A stretch of 64,000 nt of DNA from the NCBI GenBank assembly GCA_021018995.1, contig CM037595.1, positions 93,260,491 through 93,324,490 on the forward strand, in the 5' to 3' direction. The position numbers were made by a program, and so were the translations under genes. The notes beneath the pieces are model-generated. The model was not told the origin of the DNA. It made no database searches and saw only the letters and a program-made list of their open reading frames with translations. This stretch comes from Chloranthus sessilifolius (taxonomy: Eukaryota; Streptophyta; Magnoliopsida; Chloranthales; Chloranthaceae). This document shows positions 11,259 through 22,600 of this stretch, in pieces (position 1 is the stretch's first letter; each line of letters begins with the position of its first letter).

Positions 11259-12078
11259 TAGGGCTGCATTCGATACGGGCCGAGCACGAGCTTGGGTTAG
11301 CTCTGTCTTATACGAGTAGAGTTGAAACTTGGCTCTAGGCCCTTCGAGCTTAAAAGTCTAAACTCTGGCTCGGCTCTATCGAGCTCGAGTCGGACCGATC
11401 CGAGCTTTGAGTTAAATAAATTTTATTAAAAAAAAATTCCTAACGTTGTTTTAAACATTATTATCTTTATTTTTAATAAATAAAAGCTTTAATAAAATTT
11501 AATAAATGAAAGCCCTAAAATCTTTTAATCCCTTAATCCTTTTGGATTTAAGGGATTGAATAGAGAAAAAAGTGTTTGTATTTGATGTGTTAAATATTGA
11601 ATAAGAGCATAGGTGGTAGTTGTAGGTTTGATTGGTTAATCAATTGTTGTGTTACCGTGCTAGTAGTTATTCATTGAAATAAGTGAGAAAGAGCTTTAAT
11701 AGATGCGAGTGGAAAAAGAGAGAGGATCATAAGATTTATATATTTGTTACATATTTATCAACTATTATAAGGAAAAATAATAATAAATATATAAAAATAT
11801 TATATATTATTAATCAAGCCGAGCCGGGCTGGACCGAACTAAGCTTTACAAGTTTAGCTCTAGCTTGGCTCTATTGTTAGCGGCGGCAAAAAACTGCCAC
11901 TATTAACCAAAAAAACTATTAAAACTATTAGCGATGAAGGTATTAGCGACAATTTTTTTATTAATAGCGACAGTTATGGTTATCGTTAATAGTCTTATTT
12001 TTTGTAGTGATTTGACTCTCGACCCGAGCTTAAGAGAACAAAAGCTCTCATTTTCAGCTCGGCTCCGTTGCAGCCCTA
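11259..12078. mobile_element. hAT-like MITE, TAGGGCTG type, with nested fragment
   Basis: 820 bp. Starts TAGGGCTGCATTCG and ends TTGCAGCCCTA. Flanks GCTGCCCC (11251-11258) and TCTGCCCC (12079-12086) agree in 7 of 8. The two ends hold runs of GAGCTCGGCTC-like motif; the middle is AT-rich. Confidence 0.75.
11876..12009. mobile_element. CACTA-like terminal fragment
   Basis: Right edge CTTATTTTTTGTAGTG is, on the other strand, CACTACAAAAAATAAG, a typical CACTA-transposon end. It lies inside the TAGGGCTG element and carries repeats of TATTAGCGAC. No matching second end was found. Confidence 0.45.
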
Positions 12079-12161
12079 TCTGCCCCTACCTGTCATAGTA
12101 TCTGAGGTGGGTTTAGGTGGTTGAGTTTTGATTGGTGCAAAAAGACATATCTGTCCAATCG

Positions 12162-12699
12162 TAAGGGTGGAAGTTCGGTTAACTAAATCCAACCTGATTT
12201 CCTGGGTTTTCAATTAAGTTCAGCCTTAACCGAAGTATATCTATTTGGATCGGTGAAGGTTAACTGAATTTCCAAAAGCTGAAACTGAAATCGAACTGAA
12301 TATTTATTTTTTATTCTTTATTTTTGTTACTTTTATTTTTATTTTTTGTTTCGATGCTACTTGATAGAGTTGTTTATTTAGTTTTTTAATTATAAATTAT
12401 AACTTACTTCTAGTTACAAAATTGTTTATAAGGCTTATCAAAAATAAAATAAAAAAATTGTTTATACGGTTACAAGTGTTTACGTGTTTAGGGTTCAAGA
12501 TCAGTCTGTGGGTCGATTATGGGTGGGCTTTGGGTTGATTTCATCACCCTACGCAACAGATTTCCTATTTCGGCGGCTCAATGCTGAAACTGAACCGATC
12601 TGGGATCAGTTTCGGTAAACCAGTTTTAGGTCGGCTCAGTACCGCTTTTAACCCATTTTTTGGCCCGCTTTGGTTTCGGGCACAATACTTCCCGCCCTA
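12162..12699. mobile_element. Probable TAGGG-type MITE, decayed
   Basis: Left end AAGGGTGGAAGTTCGG; right end read inward CTAGGGCGGGAAGT. Interior has GGTTCGGTT/AACCGAA-like motifs. No target duplication seen. Confidence 0.5.
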
Positions 12700-14972
12700 G
12701 TGAAATGGATGGGATAATGCACATCTGACCGGAATCCACTTGTTAAACGACATTCATGTTAATTCTCTGTGGCACATATCTCAAAACGTGGCCCGGATAT
12801 CAAGATTCAAGAGTACATAATTCTAACGAGGGTACGGCTATTCTCACCGATTTTGGAGTAAAGATCACACAATTTTTTACGGGCGAAAATCATTGATTGA
12901 TTTGATGAGATTGTTTTTTTCTCAATCTTTTAAACAAAAACAGATCTTAAGATCATGTCGCACCTATCAGACAGTCAAATATTAATACCACATAGCACGC
13001 ATCCCTAAAAGTAACTTAGATCATAGGCAAAGGAGTTGACCTTTACTTTTTGGGACGTGTCTTATAAAATCAACATCTGACTGTCTAATAAGCGCGCGCC
13101 ATATCTTAAGATCCATCGTGAGGAAACACTTCTCGATAGTCCGCACCTTCAACTACAAGAGGAGAAGATCACTGATATTCACGCCACAATGATCTTACGA
13201 TAACGATGGCACCGTCGAACCAACATAGCACAATCCTACCATTAATGGGTTCGAGCCTACTCTATATCTCTCCTTTGTGAAGGTTTCTTTAAAGGAGAAG
13301 AATCAAGAGAGGGGTGAATATGTTGGGTCAGGGGCCTGTCCCTAACGCATAACTGACAATGATCACATTCACTTTTTGGGGATCGGAGAGAATGCCATCT
13401 ATTTTGTTTAAAGTTTGGTCAGAAAAACAACCACCATTGACTTATAGTTCAAGGAAAACTATAAACGGCAGACAACTTTTTACAAATAATTTTGTAGGCA
13501 GCTTATATGATAGGATGTGACTGACTATCGTGCTTGGGTCCCAATATATATGTAGTCAGTCATATCATGCCATATAAGCTTTCTATAAAATTGTCTATAG
13601 AAAGTATAAAACTCTCCAGTATTCAATGCAGTCGACAATCAAAGCACAAGAAACTCAAGTAAGCACTTCGAACTGAAGTTGAAAATGAAGAACTTTGAGT
13701 TGTAAATAAAGCTACCCTTAATTTTAGAACAAACGTTGCCCTTTTTTAGAGATAAAGAGCAACATAAAACTTTTCTTATAATGGATAAAATATTGATGGT
13801 GAGAGGAAGAGCCATCTCATCCATGTCTAATTGGCGTGCATGGCCAAAGTTCTTCAATTTTGCCACCGAATCTAAGCATTAGATTACAAGTGTAATCTAA
13901 TCATTATACATTCTTCATCAAGATCAGGAGTAGTGTACCATCATATGGAACATATGTTGATTTCACATGGCATATATATCAAAAAATGACCTGTGAATAA
14001 GTCCATTTTTATAACCTATGATTGTTTTTAATTAGGCAAAAGAGATTATAATTTTGAGATTATAGACATACCATTAGACAATTCAAATATTAATTCCAAA
14101 TGATATACATACCAATTGGTGATCCTAAAAATATTACTTTCACATTTTTGAGTGCAAAATAAATAAAATACCTTGAGCATATCTAATAAAATTGTAAAGA
14201 GTGGGTGATTAACGTTGCTCATCGTAGTTGATGAAAGAAGTCAACTGAGGCGCAGGTCACTTCCTTTAAGACGATTTATTACCCCTTAGCTAATGTTAAA
14301 ATTATAAAATAAAAAATAAAATAAAATAAATAAAAAGAGAAAAGACACAAATTTTCTTATTTTATGTTATTAAATAAGGTGGCCTAAACGCTTTAACACT
14401 CTTATTGGCATGGCTTATCGGCATGAGTGCTTCCTCTAGTTATTACACACAGTAAATTCTAATCCTGTGCAACGTCGGACTAAAATTAGAAAACTACTTT
14501 GTACTTTCAAGTAAGAAGGAGCTATGCTTGAAACAAAATTTTTAAAACAGGCCTGGGGATTGAATTGGAATGCATGATATCAATGCATTTGAATCTTGTG
14601 GGGTAGTGTGACACTTATATAAGGGATTAGGTAATACCACAATTTACTTGGGGACAATTAAAGGCCACCCAAAAAGTTTGAACATGATACGATGCATACT
14701 TACTATTCAAAATATGGTCAAAGAGGCAAAAAATTCAATACACCTGACTACGTGAGACAGTAGACAAACTCTTATTACAATTTTGATCACCGAAATTATA
14801 ATTTTTAAGACTTTTTTTAATAAAATTACTTGCCACACATAATCTTAAGAGGGGTGTTGTTTTGATATAATGTGCCATGTGATCTACAATTCAACTGCAC
14901 AATTTGATCCATGCATTCTAACCCATATATCCTTTTGCCTTTCTAAAATAGACTAACAATAATTTTGCACTT
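12700..14972. other. Intergenic, dispersed non-coding repeats
   Basis: No exon recognised. 12720-13140 and 13900-14170 hold copies of the ATCTTAAGATC / CACATAGCACGCATCCC phrase family also seen at 9.2-9.8, 36.8, 45.4-46.5 and 62.1 kb. 14290-14340 is an A-rich AAATAAAA tract. Confidence 0.5.
13501..13579. repeat. Inverted repeat able to form a 27-bp hairpin
   Basis: Arms 13501-13527 and 13553-13579 pair over 27 positions with four mismatches and a 25-nt loop. Weaker pairing continues outward on both sides (ACTATAAACGGCAGACAA against the complement of the right flank), so this is likely the core of a small foldback element. Confidence 0.6.
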
Positions 14973-15150
14973 AACTCGGAGGGGAAGCTTAGCTGGTTAG
15001 GCCTTGGGTTTGCTCCCCAATGGTCACCAGTTTGAGTCATCTCAGGGCCACTGGAGTATTATCCGGACGTTAGCTCCAGGGCCTTGTGGGATTAGTCGAG
15101 GTGTGCGCAAGATGGCCCGGACACCCACTAGCCCCGTGTACGGGTCGTGT
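14973..15150 (+). mobile_element. tRNA-derived SINE (longer body)
   Basis: Box A-like TTAGCTGGTTAGGC at about 14989-15002, box B-like CCAGTTTGAGTCATC at about 15027-15041, then a body with GTGGGATTAGTCGAGG and GATGGCCCGGACACCC, which I recognise as a widespread plant SINE-type sequence. The 3' end is diffuse. Confidence 0.6.
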
Positions 15151-15213
15151 TCCCTAAACAAACTCTTTATCAAGATTCAAGGATCAAGATATATGTTATA
15201 AAACGAAACCGCC

Positions 15214-15216
<3 letters not shown>

Positions 15217-15248
<32 letters not shown>
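15217..15248. repeat. (TA)n microsatellite
   Basis: About 16 TA units just upstream of the likely TOC34 transcript start. Confidence 0.9.
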
Positions 15249-15249
<1 letters not shown>

Positions 15250-15250
<1 letters not shown>

Positions 15251-15316
15251 CAAACTCGAAAACACAGCTTTGCAGATAATAGAGACGATGCAAAGTTGAT
15301 AAGACCGCCTCTTACA
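15250..15316 (+). other. Candidate 5' UTR exon of the TOC34-like gene
   Basis: Plausible leader ending at TTACA before GTAAGTATG, a near-consensus donor at 15317. The next acceptor, TTTTTTAG at 16667-16668, starts the coding exon. The start is a guess; only transcript data would fix it. Confidence 0.35.
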
Positions 15317-15849
15317 GTAAGTATGAACACCCAAAATATGTAACCACTCGTAATTTGCTCAATTCCTTGTTAATGGGTTCATTATAATTTTTAGATTTTG
15401 GATGGCCTTTTTATTTATTTAGTTTGTGAAGATCAAAGATTTATTGCCATTTATTTGTTGAGAGTTTCTAGTTGTGTGCTGGTTATAATCTTTTTCTATG
15501 AAGTATTTATGGTTTCTTTGACTTTTGTTTTTTGATTATTTATTACTATCAACTGGGAAAGTATTTAGTACAATAGTTTCTTGAATTTCCAGCTGGGAAA
15601 TTTGTTGCATTGTGGGTTTAATTATCAGTTGGGTTGTTTCGGTCTGCATAACTCATAATTCATAGGTTTTTTTTTTGGTTATTTTTATTTTTATTTTCCT
15701 ACATTGTATTGATTTTTCTCTTGGATAGTTTCTATAATGAGGTTTCTTTATTAATTAGGGTGAATTTTTGTTTTGTTGTTTATTTTTCAGTTGGGTCAAT
15801 TAGGTTTCATAGTGTAAATTCTTGCCGAAATTGTATATATCGGATTAAG

Positions 15850-16160
15850 GGCATGTGCCGGTAAATGTTAAGGACCTAACAAACACCAACAGTACCTATG
15901 CACTGATGCAGCGGAAAGTTAAGCCTAATTACTTTGGGAACATAACACACCATCACACTCCTCAGTAGACATCTGTCCCGGTGCACTCCGTGGTGGCGTT
16001 CACTCTGGTACCCTTTTTGTGGGTCCCGAGGTTGCCCTTTCCCTGGATTTGAACCCCAGATGTGGTGCTGGCTCTGATACGAATTTTTAAGGATCTAACC
16101 AACGCACCAAAAGCACCTAGGCATTAATGGAACAGAAAGTTATGCCCTTATTATTTTGGG
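15850..16160 (-). mobile_element. LTR-retrotransposon remnant with primer-site-like sequence
   Basis: GGCTCTGATACGA near 16070 is the complement of a TGGTATCAGAGC-type primer site. The sequence following it (AAGGATCTAACCAACG...) resembles an LTR edge, and a diverged direct repeat of that block lies at 15868-15945. It is a small fossil. Confidence 0.4.
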
Positions 16161-16297
16161 GTTGTTCCTTTGTTTTTTCTCGATTGGCAATTGGGATTAC
16201 TTTGGGGTTGTAACATCCTATTATTTGGGGCATAATAGCATATATCGGTACCAGCCACCCCTTATTTCTTTGGGGTCATAACGGTACATCTCGGTAC

Positions 16298-16575
16298 CAT
16301 GTATCAAGTATCGACTGATACAGATACACATCGGCGATATGGTATCGGTCTGGCCAAGAACCGATACCAATACCAGCCGATAGATATCAACCGTTACAAT
16401 CATATTTTTACGTTTTTTTTTTTTCATAAAAAAATTTGTTTTCAATATTGGCTGATATACATCGATATCGACCACTACATACTGGTTCAAAGATCAGACC
16501 GATACCCAATACCAAACCGAGTTTGAAACCAGCCATGGGTGGTGTGACCTTCCAGTACCAAAATTTTAAACCTTG
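16298..16575. mobile_element. GATAC-rich hAT-like MITE in TOC34 leader intron
   Basis: CATGTATCAAG at the left and TTTAAACCTTG at the right resemble the CATGGATCAAAA family ends. The interior holds many ATCGGTATC/GATACCGATA motifs. No target duplication found, so the left end is uncertain. Confidence 0.5.
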
Positions 16576-16679
16576 TAACTTTTTTACATTGATGAGCATC
16601 ATTATCTTTGTATTTTCCAGAGTATCGTGATTGAATTATTTATGATTTTTGTTGTTTATGTTTTTTAGGACTGGACTCA

Positions 16680-19600
16680 ATGGCGTCCCAACTAGTACGC
16701 GAATGGACTGGGATTCAGCAGTTCCCAGCTGCTACACAGAAAAAATTGCTTGAGTTGTTAGGAAAATTAAAGCAAGAGGTCTGATCATTTTATTTTCCTT
16801 GATTTCGTTCGAAATATTGCTATTTTACTTTATGTTATTTTGAAATATTAGGATTTATTTGTAGGATGTGAACACATTGACAATCCTTGTAATGGGAAAA
16901 GGCGGCGTTGGTAAATCTTCGACTGTGAACTCCATATTAGGGGAACGGGTTGCTACCATCAGTGCTTTTCAGGTTTGCACTTGTTGTGTCCTGGTTAATA
17001 CCTGAATGGGTCGTTTCTTTTGAGAAATTTATTTTTAAAAGGTTTAGAGGTTCAAAATTTTTTGGCTGGTAAAGAATGCATAGGTTGCTATTTATTTCGA
17101 GGAATAATGTGATATGTGAAGCATTTTAAATACCCACAAGAAAATGCACCCATTTTAGGCCACATGTCATACCTTTTATTATTATTATTATTATTATTAT
17201 TTTCATTTTAATCATTTCATATGGATGGTCATCACTTGTAGGACACTCCATTTGAAAATCATGCATATCAGAGCATGGGAACCATCCAAACAGAACGCTT
17301 TAATATGGACTTCTGTTTATATCTACTCAACGGTTCATATTAAAACCCTCCGATCGGCTGTTTCCAATGCACTCATACGCATAATTTTTTGGCTGTGGTA
17401 CAAGTGGTGGTCATCCACAGGAAACTTCTTCTGATCAAAGAGGTATGGCACATGGCATAAAGGGGTGCTTCTCATGGCATTATCTATGTAAAGCAGTCAT
17501 AGGAGTTGTTCCTTTTTTCCATTATTTGATTTTGATTTTTTTTTTACGTCACGTGCAGTCTGAAGGACAGAGACCCATAATGTGTTCACGCTCTCGGGCT
17601 GGTTTTACACTAAACATCATCGACACTCCTGGGCTTGTGGATGGGGGATATGTCAATGAACATGGTCTTGAGATCATAAAGCGGTTGGTACTGGCATGCC
17701 TCATGCACATTTCAAAGTGTCTTTAATAGGAATAGGAGATGTACTTTTGCTATCGATACGTCTGTTAATATGAAATATATTTGGTACTTTTTTCATCCTA
17801 TTGATGTTCTTATGCTGCACAACAGGTTCCTTTTGAACAACACTATTGATGTTCTGCTATATGTGGACCGGTTAGATGGATATCGGGTGGATAATTTGGA
17901 TAGGCAGATTATTAAATCTATCACCAATAGTTTTGGTAAAGGAATATGGCAGAGAGCTGTGATCGTCCTCACACATGCTCAACTGACGCCACCGGATGGA
18001 TTGGATTATGATCACTTTTTTGCCAAAAGATCAGAGGCGATTCTGAAGGTTGTTCGTTTGGGAGCTCGGATCAGAAAACAAGATCAGGTATGATAATTAT
18101 TTTACTCTTTAGGTTTCAGTTTAGATACTTTTTTCAGCTAAAGCATGCGATTGGTAACCCTCTTTTTGCAAAGTCATTTTGCATGCCACCTTTGATCCAA
18201 CATGGTAATAATAAGTTCTTTGTGAAATTTCGGGCATAGATCAAAATCTCAGACGATACGAAGACAAATCAGGCGATACTTCTTAGTATCAGAGCCACCC
18301 AAGACAGATGTATCATCTTGGCTATTACCCAATACATATACTTTGGAGTATATTGTACCAACGATAGCCAAAAGCCGAGATGAAAATTCTTGGTATTGGC
18401 ACAGACCGATACCGAGATTTAAACCTTTGATTTCTGATTAAGTAATTTTCAATGATTTTAATGCATGACATGTGTTTGTACAAATTCATTAATGCATGGG
18501 CCAGTATGAAATTTCATTCTCCTCCCAAAAAGTGTTTCCTTAATCCCGAGCCACATCCTTTAATCCTGACTCAAGCCAGATCCATATTTTCCTCACCTTC
18601 GAAAACCCCCATCATCATCACCTCCTTTTAATCCCAAGACAAGCTTATTTATTAGCTGTGGGTTGTGGATATGTTAGTGGTGAAACAACTATTTCATTTT
18701 TATTTGAATAGACAAAACCTCTGTTGACTTTACAGGATGGCTTATTGTGCAGCTATTTTGGGCATTTGAACATGTGAACAATTGTACAGTACATGGCTTC
18801 AAAGAATTTGAAAAAATTGCATATATCTATAGTTTAGTATATGTTATTGCTCTATTATTTTTGTAGGTAGATTCCCAGGTCAGGTTGTGTCACGTTGGGT
18901 TTGGGGTTACAAGATCCTAATTGGGTAAGTTCAGGTTTGGGTAGTTTAGTTGGGATGTTGAATCAGGTTGGGTTCGGGTTGAGAGGTGGAGGTGACAGAT
19001 CGGGTCTATATAGACCCCAACCTGTCCTGCCCAATTTCCACCCAAAGGCAAGTCTGTTGGAGACGTACAACAGCCCTTGTATGAAGGATTGCTATGATAC
19101 ACAATAAAGACTTAGAGAGAAGTAGTGGGAAGCCACATGTAGGATTGCGAATTCATAAATTCTATCCCTTAAGAAAAATCATCATCGTCATCACAGTCTT
19201 ATCCAATCTGTGTGGGATCGGCTCTGTGATTCCTATTTCTCCACTCATTTCTGATCATCACTATGCTCTCTGTAACTTCACAATCCTTCATGTCCTTCTT
19301 ATACTTCCAGTGTTACCTTAGCACTTGTACTTTTGGGATTTTTTTTGTGCTGACACTTGGTGGCACTTGGCACACGTGCCGACACTCGGACACTCCTCAA
19401 ACAACACAAAACTTCTAGACAAGTATGAAAATACCACATAATTCCATCAAAATGGTCATTGTTTTGACAGCAATAAAATAAACTTCGTTTATAAAAAAAA
19501 TTGTGTAAAGTTTAGTAACTACTAAATAAAATGTTTGGGTCGTTAAGAACGATTTTTATAATTATAGTATATACTTTTATTTAGGTTCATAACATATACC

Positions 19601-22600
19601 ATGTATGTTTTCGTTACAAATCTCAATTGGCTTTCTAAGATTTCCCTTCAATTTTTTTCATATATGTTCTATTTATTTAATTCATTTTTCTTAAGGTCGT
19701 GCCGCCATATTGAAATCTTTAGAAATTGGCGTGTCAAACATCTATTGGCACCTTGACACTTGGCACCCGTACTACGTGTGATGCGGGAACTTACTAAATG
19801 CAATGTTAGAGCTGAGATTAGGATTAAAATTAATTTAATCAATAAAAAAATAATAATTTCTCATAATAAATTGCCACGGAAAATTCTAGAAATTCAATTA
19901 GGTGATTTAATTACGGCCCAAAATAGCGTTACTTTAGTGTGCGTTCCCTATCGCGGATCTAGAAGACTAGGGTTCTTATGAACGGCTAGATTTATGATAG
20001 TTTTAGAGCGTCGAACGAACTCGCAAGCGGGTTCTCTCAATACCAAACAAAAATAAAAGGCTAATAAAGTTAATGATGAACAAAAGGTTGATTTTGGGTT
20101 TTTATGAAATAAATAAAATAACTAGGACTATGCTACTTACGCAAACCGTAGATCTAAAGAAGATAGAGATGGAAGAAGAGTTGGCCTCGCACCAAATCGC
20201 AAGCGGGAATCGAAGAATCGCTCTCCGTTTTGAGAGAATCACACCCTCACGAAAGTTTAGAACTCTCAATTTTGCATAAGTAATTTTCATTAACCAAAAA
20301 GTAATAGGATGCATTAATGCTATTTGAGACGTCTTCTTCAAACCCTACCATCCGATTGAAAAGTAGAGCCTAAATAGCTTAATCTATGACAATGTGGCCT
20401 AAATAGCGAAATCAATGACAATGTGGCACTAGTTGATTTTGTGGTTTAACTAACTCCTCCTGGCTATCATGTTATCTAAATTTACACTCCATGTATTCTG
20501 TCTTTGTTTTGTTAATTCTCATACCTCTTGACTCCAAGGCTTTTGTTTTATAATTTTAGCTTATCGTGTATTTCTTTCGTTGATTGGGTAAATTAGTATC
20601 ACATCATCTGCAAATACCATGCACCATCTTATATGTATATGGTCAACGAAATCATAATCATGACAAAAAATAAGGGCCCAAGGCAAATCCTTGATGCAGC
20701 CCAACTCCGACAGGGAATGCACTTGTTTTGCCACACATCATTCTTATGCTAGTACCGCCCTTTCATACATGTTTCGAATATTCTCAATATATAATTTCGA
20801 TATGCTTTTCTTAGTGTCCACCGGATTATCTGTCTTGACACTCTATCATAAGCCTACTCTAAATCAATAAAAATCATATGCAAGTTATTCCTGCTTTCTT
20901 TGAACTTCTCAATAAGTTGCCTTAATAGGAAAATAGCTTCAGTTGTTGATCTTCCCGGCATAAATCCAAACTTGTTCTTTGATAGACTTGATCCTTGTCT
21001 TGTTTTAATGTTCTCTCATGGTTTCATTGTCTGGCTCATAAGTTTAATGCTTTGTTATTTGGCACAAGCTTGGATGTCTCTCTTGTTGTTTTTAAAAGGG
21101 ACCACAATGCTCTTCATCAATTTCACAAGCTTTTTCTTTATTTTAGTATCTTATCGAGCAATTTAGTCAACTAATTCATTTCATTCTCTTCCATCGCAAA
21201 TTCGCAATTCAAACTTTTATAGTATTCCATCTCATCCAAATTCTTCTTTCTTCATTTTTGGGAAGGCTGCTTTTTCCTCAACTTTTGTTCCTTTTCTTGA
21301 TCTACTTCCTTCATAAATTCTATGTTTAGTAGGATCCTTAAAATATTCTTTCCGTCTAACTTTTATCTCATCCTCTTTTACGAAGACCCTCTGATCTTCT
21401 TCTCTAATGCACTTTGCGTGGTTGAGATCTTTAATTTTCTTTTCTCTAATCTTGACAAGTTTATAGCTATCTTTCTCTCCTTTTGTTCTCAACCTAGTGT
21501 ATAAGTTGGCATATGCTTCATGCATAACCTTACTCAACGCTTTCTTTACTTCCCTTTTGATGAACTTATATCTTTCAAGATCATTTGTAGTTATTTTACT
21601 TAATATACTTCTTGTGAGCATTTGACTTTTGAATGTTTGCATTCCACCACCATGTTTCTTTTGTTTACATTTTCTTATTTTGGATTCCTCAAGCACCCAC
21701 TTGGCCATTCGTTTAAGACATTGTGTCATCTGTTCCTCTCATTTGTGTCCCTGTCCCCCCAATTTTCATTTAAAAACTGTTATTTTGTCTCCTTTTAATT
21801 CCTACCATTTTTTTAGGTGATACTTTGTCATCACTTAGTCACTTCGCTTTTGATAATAGCATCCAATATTGGCAATCAATGTTGCTTCGTAAGGCTCTCT
21901 CCTTGGATGACCTCGCAATCCTTGCAATTAGACCATTCTCTTTGCCTTAGTAAAAAATAATCTATTTGAGTTTTATTTACTCCTTTGCTGCTCAGGCTGC
22001 TTTGGCTGCTGTGACTGGTCTTCCGTTTTGTTTCATGTTTTTCACTGTATTTTTTGTTGCTCTTCTTTTTTTTTTCCTTTTGACTGTGTATTGTTCCCTC
22101 AACACCTTGCTGTTTTTCAATACATTATCATTTACGGATTAAAAAAAAAGTTTTATTTACTCCACTCTTGAAAGTTCTAAGATGTTCTTCTCTATTCTTA
22201 AAAGGTATTCGCTATTGCTAGGTTAAAAGCTATGGAAAAATCAAGGATAGCTTCTCCATTCTCATTCCTTCCACTAAAACCATTTCATTCATTTATCCTT
22301 TCATATATGTTTCCTATCCTCTCTATGTGTCTATTAGTCTCTTCCGATCATTATGTTTTTACTATTAGGCAATGCCTTGTATTAGTTCATCCATCGTTTG
22401 CCATTTTCTTTTGATAGGTAAGCTAGGCTTGAACCGACAACCTTGAGGTTGCTATACTGTCAACCTTCCATTGTGCTATAGGCCCAAGCCTGACTGCCAA
22501 AATTCTCATTTAACGCTTTCATAGTCCAACTTGAGGTGCATAGGCACTAGTTATATTTAATATTATTTTTATCTAAAATGATTTTAGCCATTATAATCCG

